A DNA stretch of 64,000 bases from Taibaiella sp. (GTDB lineage: Bacteria; Bacteroidota; Bacteroidia; Chitinophagales; Chitinophagaceae): assembly GCA_019638495.1 (NCBI GenBank), contig JAHBTQ010000003.1:372001-436000 (forward strand), written 5' to 3'. Position 1 is the first letter of the stretch; every line of letters starts with the position of its first letter. Both the position numbers and the translations under genes were made by a program. Under the pieces are notes generated by a model, which made no database searches, was not told where the DNA came from, and saw only the letters and a list, made by a program, of their open reading frames with translations. Below are positions 23,510 through 33,091 of this stretch, one piece after another.

Positions 23510-24982
23510 CTATATTTTTAGTGTTTTCAATAGTTGTTCAGCGGCAATCTGTCCGGAAATCAAGGCCGGCGGCACGCCGGGTCCGGGTACAGTTAGCTGG
23601 CCGGCGTAATACATATTCCTGATCTTTTTGTTCCTTAGTGATGGCTTCAATATTGCGGTCTGCATGAGCGTGTTTGCAAGCCCGTAAGCATTTCCCTTAT
23701 ATGAGTTATAATCATTTGCAAAGTCATTGATACAGTAGCTGGATTTGTAGTCAATACTGGGGCGAATATTCTCACCGGTTATCTTCTCCAGTCGGGACAT
23801 GATAATGTCGAAGTACCTTTCCCTTAGTTCCTGTGTGTCTTGCAGGCCTGCGGCAAGTGGCATTAAAATAAAGAGGTTTTCGTGCCCCTCCGGTGCCACA
23901 CCGGGGTCGGTCTTAGATGGGCAGCATACGTAGAACAGGGGGGCGCTGGGCCACGAAGGGCTGTCATATATCTCTGATGCGTGAACAGTAAAGTCTTCGT
24001 CGAAAAAGAGATTGTGATGCTGCAGGGATACTATTTTTTTACGTACACCAATGTAGAAGATGAGGCTAGACGGAGACATTGTACGATTCGACCAGTATTT
24101 ATCGTCATAATTCCGGTAGTTTTCCTCAAGAAGTGTTTCGGCGTGCGCATAGTCGGCCGATGCTATAAGGCCATCAAATTGGCGTGGCTTACCATTTATG
24201 ATTAGCTCGTTGACCCGTTGGCTACTCGCATTTATTTTCTCCACTGTTTTCCCGGTAAGGATCTCCACCCCAAGTTCTTTCGCCAGTTTAGCCATGCCAT
24301 TGGTTATGGCAGAGAATCCACCCATCGGGTACCAGGTGCCCTGCACAAATGCTGAATAGTTCATCATGCTATACAGAGCGGGAATGTTTCGGGATGTGCC
24401 TCCCAGGAACAGAATAGGGAACTCAACAAGTTGTAGTAACCTCGGACTCTTGAAAAATTTCTTTGCGTGATTTTCGAATGTCTGGAACAGATCGAGTCTA
24501 ATGGCCTTTGCAAGCATTGAAAGCGACATGAACTCTAATATGCTGGCGGAAGGTTTATAAATGAAATCGCGGAATGCGGTATGGTATTTTGTTTCCGCTT
24601 CGGCCAGGAAACGTTTCAGCTTGTCGGCAGCTCCTTTTTCTTCTTTCTCAAACAGGTCAAATATCTGTGTAGTATCTGCCGGTATATCCAGCATATCTCC
24701 TCGGCCAAAGAATACCCGAAATCCGGGGTCTAGTTTTTTTACCTGGTAGTATTCTTCTGTTTTTTTGCCGAAACTGGCAAAGAAGTTGTCGAAAACATCT
24801 GGCATCCAGTACCAGCTTGGCCCCATGTCAAATAAGTAGCCGCTGGCTGAAAACGTGCGTGCCCTGCCACCCACCTTGTCATTTTTTTCAAATACGGTTA
24901 CGTCGGCACCGCCGGCCGCAGCAAACGAGGCCGCCGCTAACCCTGAAAAACCTGAACCTATTATCGCTATTCTCCTGGACAC
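23510..24982 (-). CDS. crtI: Phytoene desaturase
   Basis: 490 residues. It begins at GTG; no ATG lies in frame upstream. The FAD Rossmann motif IAIIGSGFSGLAAASFAAAGG (4-24) is followed by the Glu of VFEKNDKVGGRARTF. The C-terminal block YAGQLTVPGPGVPPALISGQIAAEQL is the bacterial CrtI-type signature. It introduces four double bonds into phytoene to give lycopene. First gene of the operon; promoter and palindromes lie upstream. Confidence 0.95.
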   Translation of the reverse strand: MSRRIAIIGSGFSGLAAASFAAAGGADVTVFEKNDKVGGRARTFSASGYLFDMGPSWYWMPDVFDNFFASFGKKTEEYYQVKKLDPGFRVFFGRGDMLDIPADTTQIFDLFEKEEKGAADKLKRFLAEAETKYHTAFRDFIYKPSASILEFMSLSMLAKAIRLDLFQTFENHAKKFFKSPRLLQLVEFPILFLGGTSRNIPALYSMMNYSAFVQGTWYPMGGFSAITNGMAKLAKELGVEILTGKTVEKINASSQRVNELIINGKPRQFDGLIASADYAHAETLLEENYRNYDDKYWSNRTMSPSSLIFYIGVRKKIVSLQHHNLFFDEDFTVHASEIYDSPSWPSAPLFYVCCPSKTDPGVAPEGHENLFILMPLAAGLQDTQELRERYFDIIMSRLEKITGENIRPSIDYKSSYCINDFANDYNSYKGNAYGLANTLMQTAILKPSLRNKKIRNMYYAGQLTVPGPGVPPALISGQIAAEQLLKTLKI

Positions 24983-24995
24983 GCACGCTTTATTT

Positions 24996-25088
24996 GTTTG
25001 ACAAACTTAAGAATAAAATGTTTAAGAAAAGTGTAAAAAGGTTAAACAAAAGAAATTTGAAGAAAAATGTAACATCGTATATATACGA
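24996..25088 (-). promoter_or_regulatory. crt operon control region with three inverted repeats
   Basis: A -7-like TAAGTTTG (25009-25002, minus strand) lies within the quasi-palindrome GTTTG-A-CAAAC (24996-25006). Upstream are TGTTTAA (25019-25025)...TTAAACA (25042-25048) and the perfect 14-bp palindrome TCGTATATATACGA (25075-25088). Similar TTGTC(A/T)AAC blocks occur here and at the regulator start (26014-26022). These are likely operators for the adjacent MerR/CarH-like protein. Confidence 0.5.
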
Positions 25089-25124
25089 AGGAGGGAATGC
25101 CCGGGTTTGGAAAAGGTCGAAAAG

Positions 25125-26015
25125 TTACCGCAGCTTAAAATACTCTATGGCAGAAGCAGGGTCGGGCAGGTAAGTGCAGTTTGCCGGAAGCTTCAGTTGT
25201 TTCACATAATCGCTGTTACCGCAAAGTAGGATAGGCGTGTCCCGGAAGTGCGAGGCAAGGTCTTTGAGGTATTTTGAGCGCTGGGCTGCAGGAATGACGG
25301 TTGTAACAAACAACACGAGGTGTGAGGGTTGAACTTTCGCAGCGGCATGCCGGAGACTGTCAACGGGTGTGCGCTGGCCCAGGAAGTAGGATTGTATACC
25401 GCCCTGAACGAGGAGGTAATAGAAGAAAAGCAACCCAATTTCATGGTCTTCATTTTCCGGCAGGAATAACATACATTTCCTGTCGTTATTCTTAGGTTCC
25501 GGTAGTCCGTCTATCGCACTGAAGAGCTTCTGTTTCACTACGTTTGAGAAGAAATGCTCCTGCCCGGGATTAGCCTCGCGAGACTGCCACAAAACGCCGG
25601 TGCGCACCAATGCCGGATAGAGTATCTGCTCTACAGTGGTTACGAAAGAGAACTTCAGAACACAGGTGCTTATGAATTTGTCCAGCACAGCCTTTTCATA
25701 TGACAGGGCGGCCAAAACAATTTCATTTGTATAGTAGTCGTATAACTGGTTGGGATTTAGCGGTGTGTCGAGCGCAGTACGTGCTTTGGCAGCTATGTCC
25801 CGAAGTGCCATTTCAGCTATGTTCGAGATCTTGTACCCCTCCTTCACGAGCGTTATCACATTGAGGATCTTCCTCAGATCTTCGTCATCGTAATAGCGGA
25901 TATTCGTTGGTGTGCGTTTAGGTTCCAGCAGCCCGTACCTTTTCTCCCATATGCGAATTGTGTGCGCCTTGATGCCTGTAATGTTCTCCAGGTACTTTAT
26001 GGAATAGATCGACAT
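25125..26015 (-). CDS. MerR-family regulator with B12-binding domain (CarH/LitR-like)
   Basis: 296 residues. N-terminal MerR helix-turn-helix: YSIKYLENITGIKAHTIRIWEKRYGLLEP (residues 4-32). A helical bundle follows with Trp143-x9-Glu153-His154, the Wx9EH signature of CarH/LitR photoreceptors. The Rossmann part has E189-D-H191-E-I-G194, the ExHxxG form of the cobalamin-binding motif, with His191 as axial ligand. In CarH, dark adenosylcobalamin tetramers repress carotenoid genes and light releases them. The gene lies 142 bp upstream of crtI in the same orientation. Light control is inferred from residues and context. Confidence 0.85.
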   Translation of the reverse strand: MSIYSIKYLENITGIKAHTIRIWEKRYGLLEPKRTPTNIRYYDDEDLRKILNVITLVKEGYKISNIAEMALRDIAAKARTALDTPLNPNQLYDYYTNEIVLAALSYEKAVLDKFISTCVLKFSFVTTVEQILYPALVRTGVLWQSREANPGQEHFFSNVVKQKLFSAIDGLPEPKNNDRKCMLFLPENEDHEIGLLFFYYLLVQGGIQSYFLGQRTPVDSLRHAAAKVQPSHLVLFVTTVIPAAQRSKYLKDLASHFRDTPILLCGNSDYVKQLKLPANCTYLPDPASAIEYFKLR

Positions 26016-26033
26016 TGTCTAACGAATATGTGG

Positions 26034-26041
26034 CAAAGATA
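26034..26041 (-). promoter_or_regulatory. -7 element of the MerR-like gene
   Basis: On the minus strand TATCTTTG (26041-26034), 18 bp upstream of the ATG. Confidence 0.5.
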
Positions 26042-26078
26042 AACAAAATTTAATTCATCATTGGCTGCAGGAAATGCA

Positions 26079-26114
26079 AAAAAAAGCGCTTGCCGGGTTG
26101 CAAGCGCTTTTTTT
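26079..26114 (-). terminator. Strong intrinsic terminator of pdhB
   Basis: A7-GCGCTTGC (26079-26093), loop CGGGTT, GCAAGCGC-T7 (26100-26114): a 15-bp perfect stem with a run of T on both strands, 18 bp after the pdhB stop. Confidence 0.85.
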
Positions 26115-26131
26115 ATAGAAAATTATGATGC

Positions 26132-27115
26132 TTATCTTTCAATATACATTACCTCTTTCACCGTCTTTACAACTTTGGTCACATTAGGCAAATAGGCTGC
26201 TACCAGGTTGGGAGCATAATGCATGTTAGCATCTGCCGAGCAAATGCGGCGAATAGGAGCGTCCAGGAAATCAAACGCTTCTTTCTGCACCCGGTAAGAT
26301 ATCTCGGAAGATACGCTGCCGAATGGCCACTGCTCCTCTACGATCACCAGGCGGTTGGTCTTTTGTACAGATGCCACTATCGTGTGCCAATCCAGCGGAC
26401 GGATAGTTCGGAGGTCTATTACCTCTGCGCTAATTCCCTCTTTTGCCAGCTCTTCGGCAGCATCCATAGCCACTTTCATCATCTTATTGTAAGACACGAT
26501 CGTCACGTCTGTTCCCTCGCGCTTCACAGATGCCTTGCCTATAGGGATCAGGTATTCCTCTTCAGGCACTTCGCCTAGCTCGCCATAGTAGCTCTCGCTT
26601 TCCATAAACACCACAGGGTCTTCGTCGCGGATCGCTGATTTCAGCAGCCCCTTGGCATCATATGGGTTGATAGTGGAAATTACTTTCAGGCCGGGAACAT
26701 TGGCATACCAGCTTTCGAAAGCCTGTGAGTGCTGTGCACCAAGCTGTCCTGCAGAGCCATTAGGGCCACGGAATACTATAGGACAGGTAAACTGGCCACC
26801 ACTCATTGATACCGTTTTTGCTGCGTGGTTCACGATCTGGTCTATAGCCAGTTCTGCAAAGTTCCAGGTCATAAACTCAACGATCGGGCGCGTATTGTTC
26901 ATTGCCGCACCTACACCAATGGCCGCAAAACCCAGCTCAGCGATGGGGGTGTCTATCACGCGGCGGGCGCCAAACTCGTCCAGCATACCCTGGCTCACCT
27001 TGTAGGCGCCATTATACTGTGCTACTTCCTCGCCCATAAGGAATACGGCCGGGTCGCGGCGCATTTCCTCTTCCATGGCTTCCCTCAGGGCTTGTCTTAA
27101 TGGTATTGAACGCAT
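26132..27115 (-). CDS. pdhB: Pyruvate dehydrogenase E1 component, beta subunit
   Basis: 327 residues. The start [32 protein letters not shown] is the classic E1-beta N-terminus, with the TPP-binding Glu in [42 protein letters not shown] and [18 protein letters not shown] are also diagnostic of pyruvate (rather than branched-chain) dehydrogenase. It decarboxylates pyruvate together with E1 alpha, which is not in the window. The E2 gene lies at 43805, not adjacent. Confidence 0.93.
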   Translation of the reverse strand: MRSIPLRQALREAMEEEMRRDPAVFLMGEEVAQYNGAYKVSQGMLDEFGARRVIDTPIAELGFAAIGVGAAMNNTRPIVEFMTWNFAELAIDQIVNHAAKTVSMSGGQFTCPIVFRGPNGSAGQLGAQHSQAFESWYANVPGLKVISTINPYDAKGLLKSAIRDEDPVVFMESESYYGELGEVPEEEYLIPIGKASVKREGTDVTIVSYNKMMKVAMDAAEELAKEGISAEVIDLRTIRPLDWHTIVASVQKTNRLVIVEEQWPFGSVSSEISYRVQKEAFDFLDAPIRRICSADANMHYAPNLVAAYLPNVTKVVKTVKEVMYIER

Positions 27116-27199
27116 TTATAATGTATGAGTTGTTAGCGAATTGGTTTTGATATAAACTCTATAACCTTTTTGAAAGTGCAAATGTACTACTTCGGAGCA

Positions 27200-27739
27200 T
27201 TATTTTTCCCGGTGAAAGCGAACCACTGATGTGTCGCTAACCCCTTCTTCCAGGTCTCTGATGAAGGTAAGGGTCATTTCGTCGTTATTGGTGAAAATAA
27301 TATCCACTTTTAGCTGTTCCGTTTGCCCCATTTCGTTCGTTTCATCAAGTACCAGCGCGCCGGAGTTGTCCAGCCTCCACTTGCCGGTTTCAGATCGGCC
27401 GGGAAATGAGAAAGTAACGGTGCTGTCGCTATTGAAAGTAAATATGCTCGAAGTGTCTATGGTCAGTTGGGCCGCATAAGCACTGTCATACTGTGCGCGC
27501 AGTTCGTTTCTAAGGCTGTCGATGTTTGTAACGCCGTATATCTCAAAATTTACGGAGTCTGAGTTGCCCACTCCCATAGAGTCGAGAAAGGCCCTGCTAC
27601 TCTTGAAGAAGTTATCCTTATCGCGGTTTTCCACTTTTACAGAACGCCACTTGCCGATCAGCATTCTGCCTGTACGATTTCGGCACGCGGCAAGAAATGT
27701 TACGAGTAATGCAAACAGGAGTAGATGACGATAGTTCAT
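27200..27739 (-). CDS. Lipoprotein with lipocalin-like domain
   Basis: 179 residues. Lipoprotein leader with FLAAC lipobox (Cys19). The mature part starts MLIGKWRSVKVEN, the GxW motif of the lipocalin-like (DUF4923/DUF5004-type) proteins of Bacteroidota, and continues in strands (FTFNSDSTVTFSFPGRSETGKWRLDNSGALVLDE; DIIFTNNDEMTLTF). It probably sits at the outer membrane. The ligand is unknown. Confidence 0.7.
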   Translation of the reverse strand: MNYRHLLLFALLVTFLAACRNRTGRMLIGKWRSVKVENRDKDNFFKSSRAFLDSMGVGNSDSVNFEIYGVTNIDSLRNELRAQYDSAYAAQLTIDTSSIFTFNSDSTVTFSFPGRSETGKWRLDNSGALVLDETNEMGQTEQLKVDIIFTNNDEMTLTFIRDLEEGVSDTSVVRFHREK

Positions 27740-27761
27740 ATTGCAGAGCGCCTTGTGTTTG

Positions 27762-28262
27762 TTACTCCAGTTCTATAAGGATGGTGCCCTTTTCTACTGC
27801 AGTGCGTTCTGCCACGTTTATTGATTTTACTGTTGCCGGTGCGGTTGCTTTCAGCACATTTTCCATTTTCATGGCTTCAAGTATTACCAGGCCGTCACCT
27901 TTTTCAATCTTCTGCCCGGGAGTTACCAGCACTTTCAGCACCAGGCCGGGCATTGGTGCCTTTACCGGTTCAGCTTTTTGCATGGCCTTCAGGTCCAGGC
28001 CCATATTGCTCAGCAGCAGGTCTATTGGTTCTCTTACGGCTGATGTAAATCTTCTTCCGTTTACAACAACGGTTACGGTTTTGGCATCCATATCCACCTG
28101 TTCAATCAGGCCTGTATAGCTCTTGCCATTGCTGAGTATACTCACAAGGCCATTTGGCTGCACCGAGATATCCGGAGAAACCTTGGTGCCATTGAGCAGC
28201 GTTTCACCATTCTCAGTTGCTACAGAAAAAATGGCTTTGTCGTCGATCGTCAGTTCTAGCAT
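27762..28262 (-). CDS. Biotinyl/lipoyl-attachment domain protein (acyl-CoA carboxylase carrier-like)
   Basis: 166 residues. The C-terminal half is a biotinyl domain: KAPMPGLVLKVLVTPGQKIEKGDGLVILEAMKMENVLKA, with biotinylation Lys in EAMKMEN. The N-terminal half resembles the preceding linker domain of biotin carboxyl carrier proteins of propionyl-/acetyl-CoA carboxylases. No carboxylase gene is adjacent in the window, so the partner is elsewhere. A -7 element TATTTTTG is present on the minus strand at 28289-28282. Confidence 0.85.
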   Translation of the reverse strand: MLELTIDDKAIFSVATENGETLLNGTKVSPDISVQPNGLVSILSNGKSYTGLIEQVDMDAKTVTVVVNGRRFTSAVREPIDLLLSNMGLDLKAMQKAEPVKAPMPGLVLKVLVTPGQKIEKGDGLVILEAMKMENVLKATAPATVKSINVAERTAVEKGTILIELE

Positions 28263-28342
28263 GTATCAATTGTAAGGTTGACAAAAATAATGATTTGCAA
28301 TGTGGTTTTTGGAAAAATATCATTTGGTGGATGTGGAAAAGC

Positions 28343-28368
28343 AAAGGGGTGCAAAACTGCACCCCTTT
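28343..28368. terminator. Hairpin terminator after the TlpA-like gene
   Basis: AAAGGGGTGC (28343-28352), loop AAAACT, GCACCCCTTT (28359-28368) with T-rich flanks on both strands. Confidence 0.8.
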
Positions 28369-28390
28369 TATAATCTGTAAATGACTGGAC

Positions 28391-28882
28391 TTACTTTTTA
28401 GCGAGTTCCTTCACCTTCTCAAATACTTCATTTTCTCCACCCTCTTCATAGCCTATATGTTTCCAGGCAGCTTTGCCTTCTTTGTCTATGATCAGTGTAA
28501 ATGGAACGGACTGGAAGTTGAGCGAACGCTTCAGATCTGAATTGGCATCGATGTAGAATGGAAACTCCCATCCCTGTGATATGGCGTATGTACGAACAAG
28601 CCCCTCAGCACGCGCCTCGTCGATAGACATGGTCATATAATTGAAGTCTACTTCTTTTTTCCAGTCGGCCAGTTTGCGCGAAATGTTCTTGATCTCTTTT
28701 TTGCAAGGTACACACCACGTAGCCCAAAAGCTCACTACTGTAACCTTACCTTTTTCTATTGTCTGATTGAATGCCATTTTTTTGCCTGTATTCACATCTT
28801 TTACCTGTGTATTTGGCAAATCCTGGGCCACTGCGAGGTTTGCTGCTGCAGCACATACAATAGCGAAAAGTAATTTCTTCAT
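28391..28882 (-). CDS. TlpA-like secreted thiol-disulfide oxidoreductase
   Basis: 163 residues with a signal peptide (MKKLLFAIVCAAAANLAVAQ). The thioredoxin fold carries the WCVPC active site (FWATWCVPCKKEI, about residue 58) and the cis-Pro loop FQSVPFTLIIDKEG. The C-terminal Lys-rich helix is normal. It reduces or isomerises disulfides in the periplasm, possibly in cytochrome c maturation. Partner unknown. Confidence 0.9.
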   Translation of the reverse strand: MKKLLFAIVCAAAANLAVAQDLPNTQVKDVNTGKKMAFNQTIEKGKVTVVSFWATWCVPCKKEIKNISRKLADWKKEVDFNYMTMSIDEARAEGLVRTYAISQGWEFPFYIDANSDLKRSLNFQSVPFTLIIDKEGKAAWKHIGYEEGGENEVFEKVKELAKK

Positions 28883-28974
28883 AATTTTTTGTTTTTTAAA
28901 ATAATAGCGAAAACTTTGCCACTTTTGATTTCCGCGTCTAATTTCGGAAAAACTTTAACAACTCACGCTAGTAG

Positions 28975-30624
28975 ATGAAAAAACAGTTCTTCTTATTCCT
29001 GTTGTGTTGCACTTCTATTAAACTCTTCGCACAAGGTACTTTTTCAGGCGATTTTATGATGAATGCCAACTTCTTTATGAAGGATACATCCATCAGGGCC
29101 TCCAATAATCCGCTATATGAGAATAAATTAAGCGGGGGAGAAGCATGGCTTACAATGCGATACGCAATTAACGGTTTTACATTTTTTGCACGCGCCGATG
29201 CATTTGACAACTCAAACCTGAAGGGGCTTACAAGTTCCAGTACCGACTTTGGTATAGGCGCATGGAATATCACCAAAGAACTGGATAACTTAACTATTTC
29301 TGTAGGATCAATTTATGACCAGATAGGAAGCGGTATTCTTTTTCGTACCTATGAAGACCGGGGTCTTCTGCTTGACAACGCACTGATAGGCGCACAACTA
29401 AAATACAAGTTCAGCGATCACTTTGGTGCAAAGGCATTTACAGGCCAGATCAAAAACAACAATATTAATGACAACATGGTGAATGTGCGCTACAAGCCTG
29501 TTGTAAAGGGCATCAACTTTGAAGGTGATTTTAGCGCCGGTAAAGCCAATTTTGTTACCGGCGTGGGTGCACTGAATAGGACCATAGACCAGGCCTCTAT
29601 GGATCAGGTGGTGAGTGGTATTGACGCTTTGCCAGACTCATTGAAATTTGATCCTAAGTATAACATGTATGCGGTGTCCCTTTATAACACCCTTACCTAC
29701 AAGAATTTCTCATGGTTTGTAGAAGGTGCTTATAAAAGCAGCGAGGCAATATTCATTACCGCTCCTTATGACAAACAGGTGGGTCAACTGGCTAACCGTG
29801 ACGGGAATATAGTGTACACTACGCTGAACTATGGCCGGAAGGGATTTGCAGTAGGCCTCACAGGCAAACGCACCGAGAACTTCACGATGCGTACATCACC
29901 TAATGAGGCGCAAAGCCTGCTCGGTGCGCCGGGCATCCTTAACTGGCAGCCTATAGTAGCGGTGCTACGCCCCATGCGCCTAATCTCGAGGTATACACCA
30001 CCAAACCAGGAACAATCTGAAATGTCGGGTACTGCCAATGTGAACATTTCACCTAATGACGTTACCAGTCTTACATTCACTTATACGCATATTAACACGC
30101 TCACAGACCAGAAGATGTATCGCGAGGCGTATGCGGAAGGAATATACCAGGGTGTAGACCGCTGGATTTTTGAAGGTGGAGCCCAGTATATGGAATATAA
30201 CCTGGATGGCTACCAGACCAGGGGTGTGCCGCTGATGCTACATGCCATTACGCCTTTTGCAGAGGTTACTTATAAGTTGACCGAGACAAAATCGGTAAGG
30301 TTAGAAATGCAGTATATGTCTGCCGATCACGATTACGGTTCATGGGCTTTTGCGCTGCTTGAGTATAACGTGGCTCCTAAATGGTCGTTCACAGTTTCAG
30401 ATATGTACAATGTCGCTCCTAACAATGCGCCATCGTATGACAACCCGAACTACAGGAATCCGGGAGTGCATTACTACAATTTCTTCCTTGCGCATACCCG
30501 CGGTTCTAACAGGTTCACACTTGCATATGTCAAGCAGGTAGACGGTATCAACTGCTCTGGCGGTGTATGCCGTTACGAGCCTGCGTTCAGCGGAGTAAAG
30601 GCTACTATTACCAGCAGTTTCTAA
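28975..30624 (+). CDS. DUF6029-like outer-membrane barrel protein
   Basis: 549 residues with signal peptide (FFLFLLCCTSIKLFAQ). The mature part is strands throughout: GGEAWLTMRYAINGFTFFARADAF, TISVGSIYDQIGSGILFRTYEDRGLLLDNALIG, KNFSWFVEGAYKS and a C-terminal strand GVKATITSSF ending in Phe as in outer-membrane proteins. SGILFRTYEDRGLLLDN is conserved in the DUF6029 family. Function unknown; the next gene also codes for an outer-membrane protein and follows by 5 bp, so they are probably one operon. Confidence 0.75.
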   Translation: MKKQFFLFLLCCTSIKLFAQGTFSGDFMMNANFFMKDTSIRASNNPLYENKLSGGEAWLTMRYAINGFTFFARADAFDNSNLKGLTSSSTDFGIGAWNITKELDNLTISVGSIYDQIGSGILFRTYEDRGLLLDNALIGAQLKYKFSDHFGAKAFTGQIKNNNINDNMVNVRYKPVVKGINFEGDFSAGKANFVTGVGALNRTIDQASMDQVVSGIDALPDSLKFDPKYNMYAVSLYNTLTYKNFSWFVEGAYKSSEAIFITAPYDKQVGQLANRDGNIVYTTLNYGRKGFAVGLTGKRTENFTMRTSPNEAQSLLGAPGILNWQPIVAVLRPMRLISRYTPPNQEQSEMSGTANVNISPNDVTSLTFTYTHINTLTDQKMYREAYAEGIYQGVDRWIFEGGAQYMEYNLDGYQTRGVPLMLHAITPFAEVTYKLTETKSVRLEMQYMSADHDYGSWAFALLEYNVAPKWSFTVSDMYNVAPNNAPSYDNPNYRNPGVHYYNFFLAHTRGSNRFTLAYVKQVDGINCSGGVCRYEPAFSGVKATITSSF

Positions 30625-30629
30625 TTAAG

Positions 30630-33077
30630 GTGAATAATGCGGTTGCCAGGTGGATATATGTGATAGCAGGCGCGCTGCTAGTGGCGCAGCCGGTATCCTT
30701 GGTTGCCCAGCAGGTGGTCTGCAGGGAATTGACCGCCTGTCCCCTTAAGTCAAAGATCGCGCTGGATGGGAAGCTGGACGAGTCCATATGGAAATCAGCG
30801 CCAAAGGCAGCCAACTATACTCAGGTTTCGCCCCGGCCGGGTGAGAATTCTGATCAGCGAACCGAAGTAAGTATACTCTACGACGATGAGGCCGTTTATG
30901 TTGGCGCCATGTTGTATGAACGCCATCCGGATAGCATTGTAAAACAACTATCGCCGCGCGACGATTTTGAGAACAGCAATACTGATGCTTTTGGTGTAAG
31001 CTTTGACACTTACTTCGACAGGCAGAATGCCACCCAATTCGTAGTGACAGCGGCAGGTGTGCAGGCCGACGGTATCCAGAAATTTGATGGAATAGACCGC
31101 TCGTGGAACGCCGCCTGGCACTCCCGTGTAGCTCATAACGATAGTGGCTGGAGCGTGGAAATGAAGATTCCGTACTCGGCGTTGAGGTTTGCCAAGAAAG
31201 ATACGCAGTTGTGGGGAGTGAATTTTCTGCGCATCATTCGTCGCCACCGCGAACGCTCATATTGGAATAAGGTAAGCCCGGCAATTACTAATGTAGTGGG
31301 GCAGGAGGGTAAGTTGTCCGGCCTGGCGCAAATTAAGGCGCCTCTAAGGTTGGCTCTGTTGCCTTACCTCTCGGCATATACCGAAGATTACAATGGAGCA
31401 AAAGCGAATACGCTGAATGGTGGCATGGACATTAAGTATGGCGTCAGCGAGAGTTTTACACTGGATATGACTTTAGTGCCCGATTTTGGGCAAACGCTTT
31501 ATGACAATCGAGTGCTGAACCTGTCGCCGATAGAGGTTCGGTATGACGAGCGTAGGTATTTCTTTACCGAGGGAGTGGACCTCTTTAATAAGAATGACCT
31601 GTTTTATTCCCGCAGGGTAGGCGGCACACCGGTCAATTCCGGCAAACTCTCCGGAAACCTTGATAGCAACGAAGTTGTGGTTCGTAACCCGCTGAACACG
31701 AGGCTTTACAATGCAGCTAAATTCTCAGGGAGGACGCGAAGTAAGACAGGTATCGGAATCTTTAACGCTGTTGCTGCACCGGCATCTGCTACCGTCCGTG
31801 ATACGCTTACCGGGGCAGACAGGTATCTACAAACTTCGCCTCTAACGAATTACAGTGTTCTGGTCGTGGACCAGGCGCTGAAGAACAACTCTTATATAAG
31901 CCTGGTAAACACAAATGTAAACAGGGCTGAAAACAGTTACAATGCCAATGTGAGCGCTGTGCTGTTTAAGTTTGCCGACAAAGAAAACCGATATGGTGTG
32001 AGCGGGTCGGGCGATATGAGCAGGCTTTACCTTCCCGGGAAAACGGACGTGGGGTATAGGGGCATGCTGAACTTTGGAAAGCAGCGCGGCAACTATACCT
32101 GGAGCATGCAAACAAAGGCAATCTCCGACAGGTTCAACCCCAACGATCTTGGCTACCTGGACCGCAACAACATTATCTCTGCCGTACTTTACAACATCTA
32201 CAATACCTACAAGCCATTCTGGAAGATCAATACCACCTACAATAAGATAGGGCTGGAATATTACCGTTCCTACAATCCTGACGCGTTCTCGAAGGCTGCA
32301 ATTCATGGCAATCACGTCGTTACGTTCAGGAGTTTTCATACAGTAGGCGCTTACTGGGACGCAACACCGGGAGTAGCTTACGATTACTTCGAACCGCGCA
32401 CCCGGGGCCGGTTCTATGAGTTGCCTGCCAACAATATGTTTGGGGGGTTCATCTCATCCGACTACCGGAGGAAGTTTGCAATAGACCTGGAGGGAAGTAA
32501 GCGATGGTTTGGTAGTAGCGACCGGCATGTTCAATATGCGAAATTCTCGCCTCGATTCCGCTTCAGCGAAAAGCTATCGGCAATCTACAGCCTATCTAAG
32601 AATGCAGCTTACCGCGATGTAGGTTTTGTGAATAAAGTGAACGACAGCATTTACCTGGGTACCCGCAACCTGCACACCCTTACTAACAGCCTTTCGGCTG
32701 CATATATTTTCACTGCACGCATGTCACTGAGATTAGAGGGGCGCCATTATTGGTCACAGGCTGGCTACTCGAAGTATGGGCTGCTGGGCAATGATGGAAA
32801 GCTGACCTATGGAACGGGCTACAGTAAGAATCATGATATTAATTACAACTCGTTCAATGTATTTCTGAATTTTGTTTGGCAGTTCAGGCCGGGAAGCGAA
32901 ATGAGCGTGGTGTACCAGAACAGTATTTATGCTACAGGCCAGGCGTTGGAAAACAGTTATTCTAACGATGTTACTTCTACTCTACAGGCACCACAAAGCA
33001 ATAGCCTGTCTATGAAGGTTATTTATTATCTGGACTATCACACACTAAGCCATGCATTTCGCCGAAAGGAAGGGTAG
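30630..33077 (+). CDS. DUF5916 protein with CBM9-like N-terminal domain
   Basis: 815 residues if translation begins at GTG 30630, giving the signal peptide NNAVARWIYVIAGALLVAQPVSLVAQ. An ATG in frame at 30567 would lie inside the preceding gene and is less likely. Residues 35-220 resemble a carbohydrate-binding CBM9-like fold (IALDGKLDESIWKSAPKAANYTQVSPRPG, WSVEMKIPYSALRFAKK). The rest is DUF5916, strand-rich and probably an outer-membrane barrel (DDRYF-type block VRYDERRYFFTEGVDLF). Role unknown, perhaps glycan binding or uptake. Confidence 0.85.
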   Translation: MNNAVARWIYVIAGALLVAQPVSLVAQQVVCRELTACPLKSKIALDGKLDESIWKSAPKAANYTQVSPRPGENSDQRTEVSILYDDEAVYVGAMLYERHPDSIVKQLSPRDDFENSNTDAFGVSFDTYFDRQNATQFVVTAAGVQADGIQKFDGIDRSWNAAWHSRVAHNDSGWSVEMKIPYSALRFAKKDTQLWGVNFLRIIRRHRERSYWNKVSPAITNVVGQEGKLSGLAQIKAPLRLALLPYLSAYTEDYNGAKANTLNGGMDIKYGVSESFTLDMTLVPDFGQTLYDNRVLNLSPIEVRYDERRYFFTEGVDLFNKNDLFYSRRVGGTPVNSGKLSGNLDSNEVVVRNPLNTRLYNAAKFSGRTRSKTGIGIFNAVAAPASATVRDTLTGADRYLQTSPLTNYSVLVVDQALKNNSYISLVNTNVNRAENSYNANVSAVLFKFADKENRYGVSGSGDMSRLYLPGKTDVGYRGMLNFGKQRGNYTWSMQTKAISDRFNPNDLGYLDRNNIISAVLYNIYNTYKPFWKINTTYNKIGLEYYRSYNPDAFSKAAIHGNHVVTFRSFHTVGAYWDATPGVAYDYFEPRTRGRFYELPANNMFGGFISSDYRRKFAIDLEGSKRWFGSSDRHVQYAKFSPRFRFSEKLSAIYSLSKNAAYRDVGFVNKVNDSIYLGTRNLHTLTNSLSAAYIFTARMSLRLEGRHYWSQAGYSKYGLLGNDGKLTYGTGYSKNHDINYNSFNVFLNFVWQFRPGSEMSVVYQNSIYATGQALENSYSNDVTSTLQAPQSNSLSMKVIYYLDYHTLSHAFRRKEG

Positions 33078-33091
33078 GGGCATAAAAAAAA

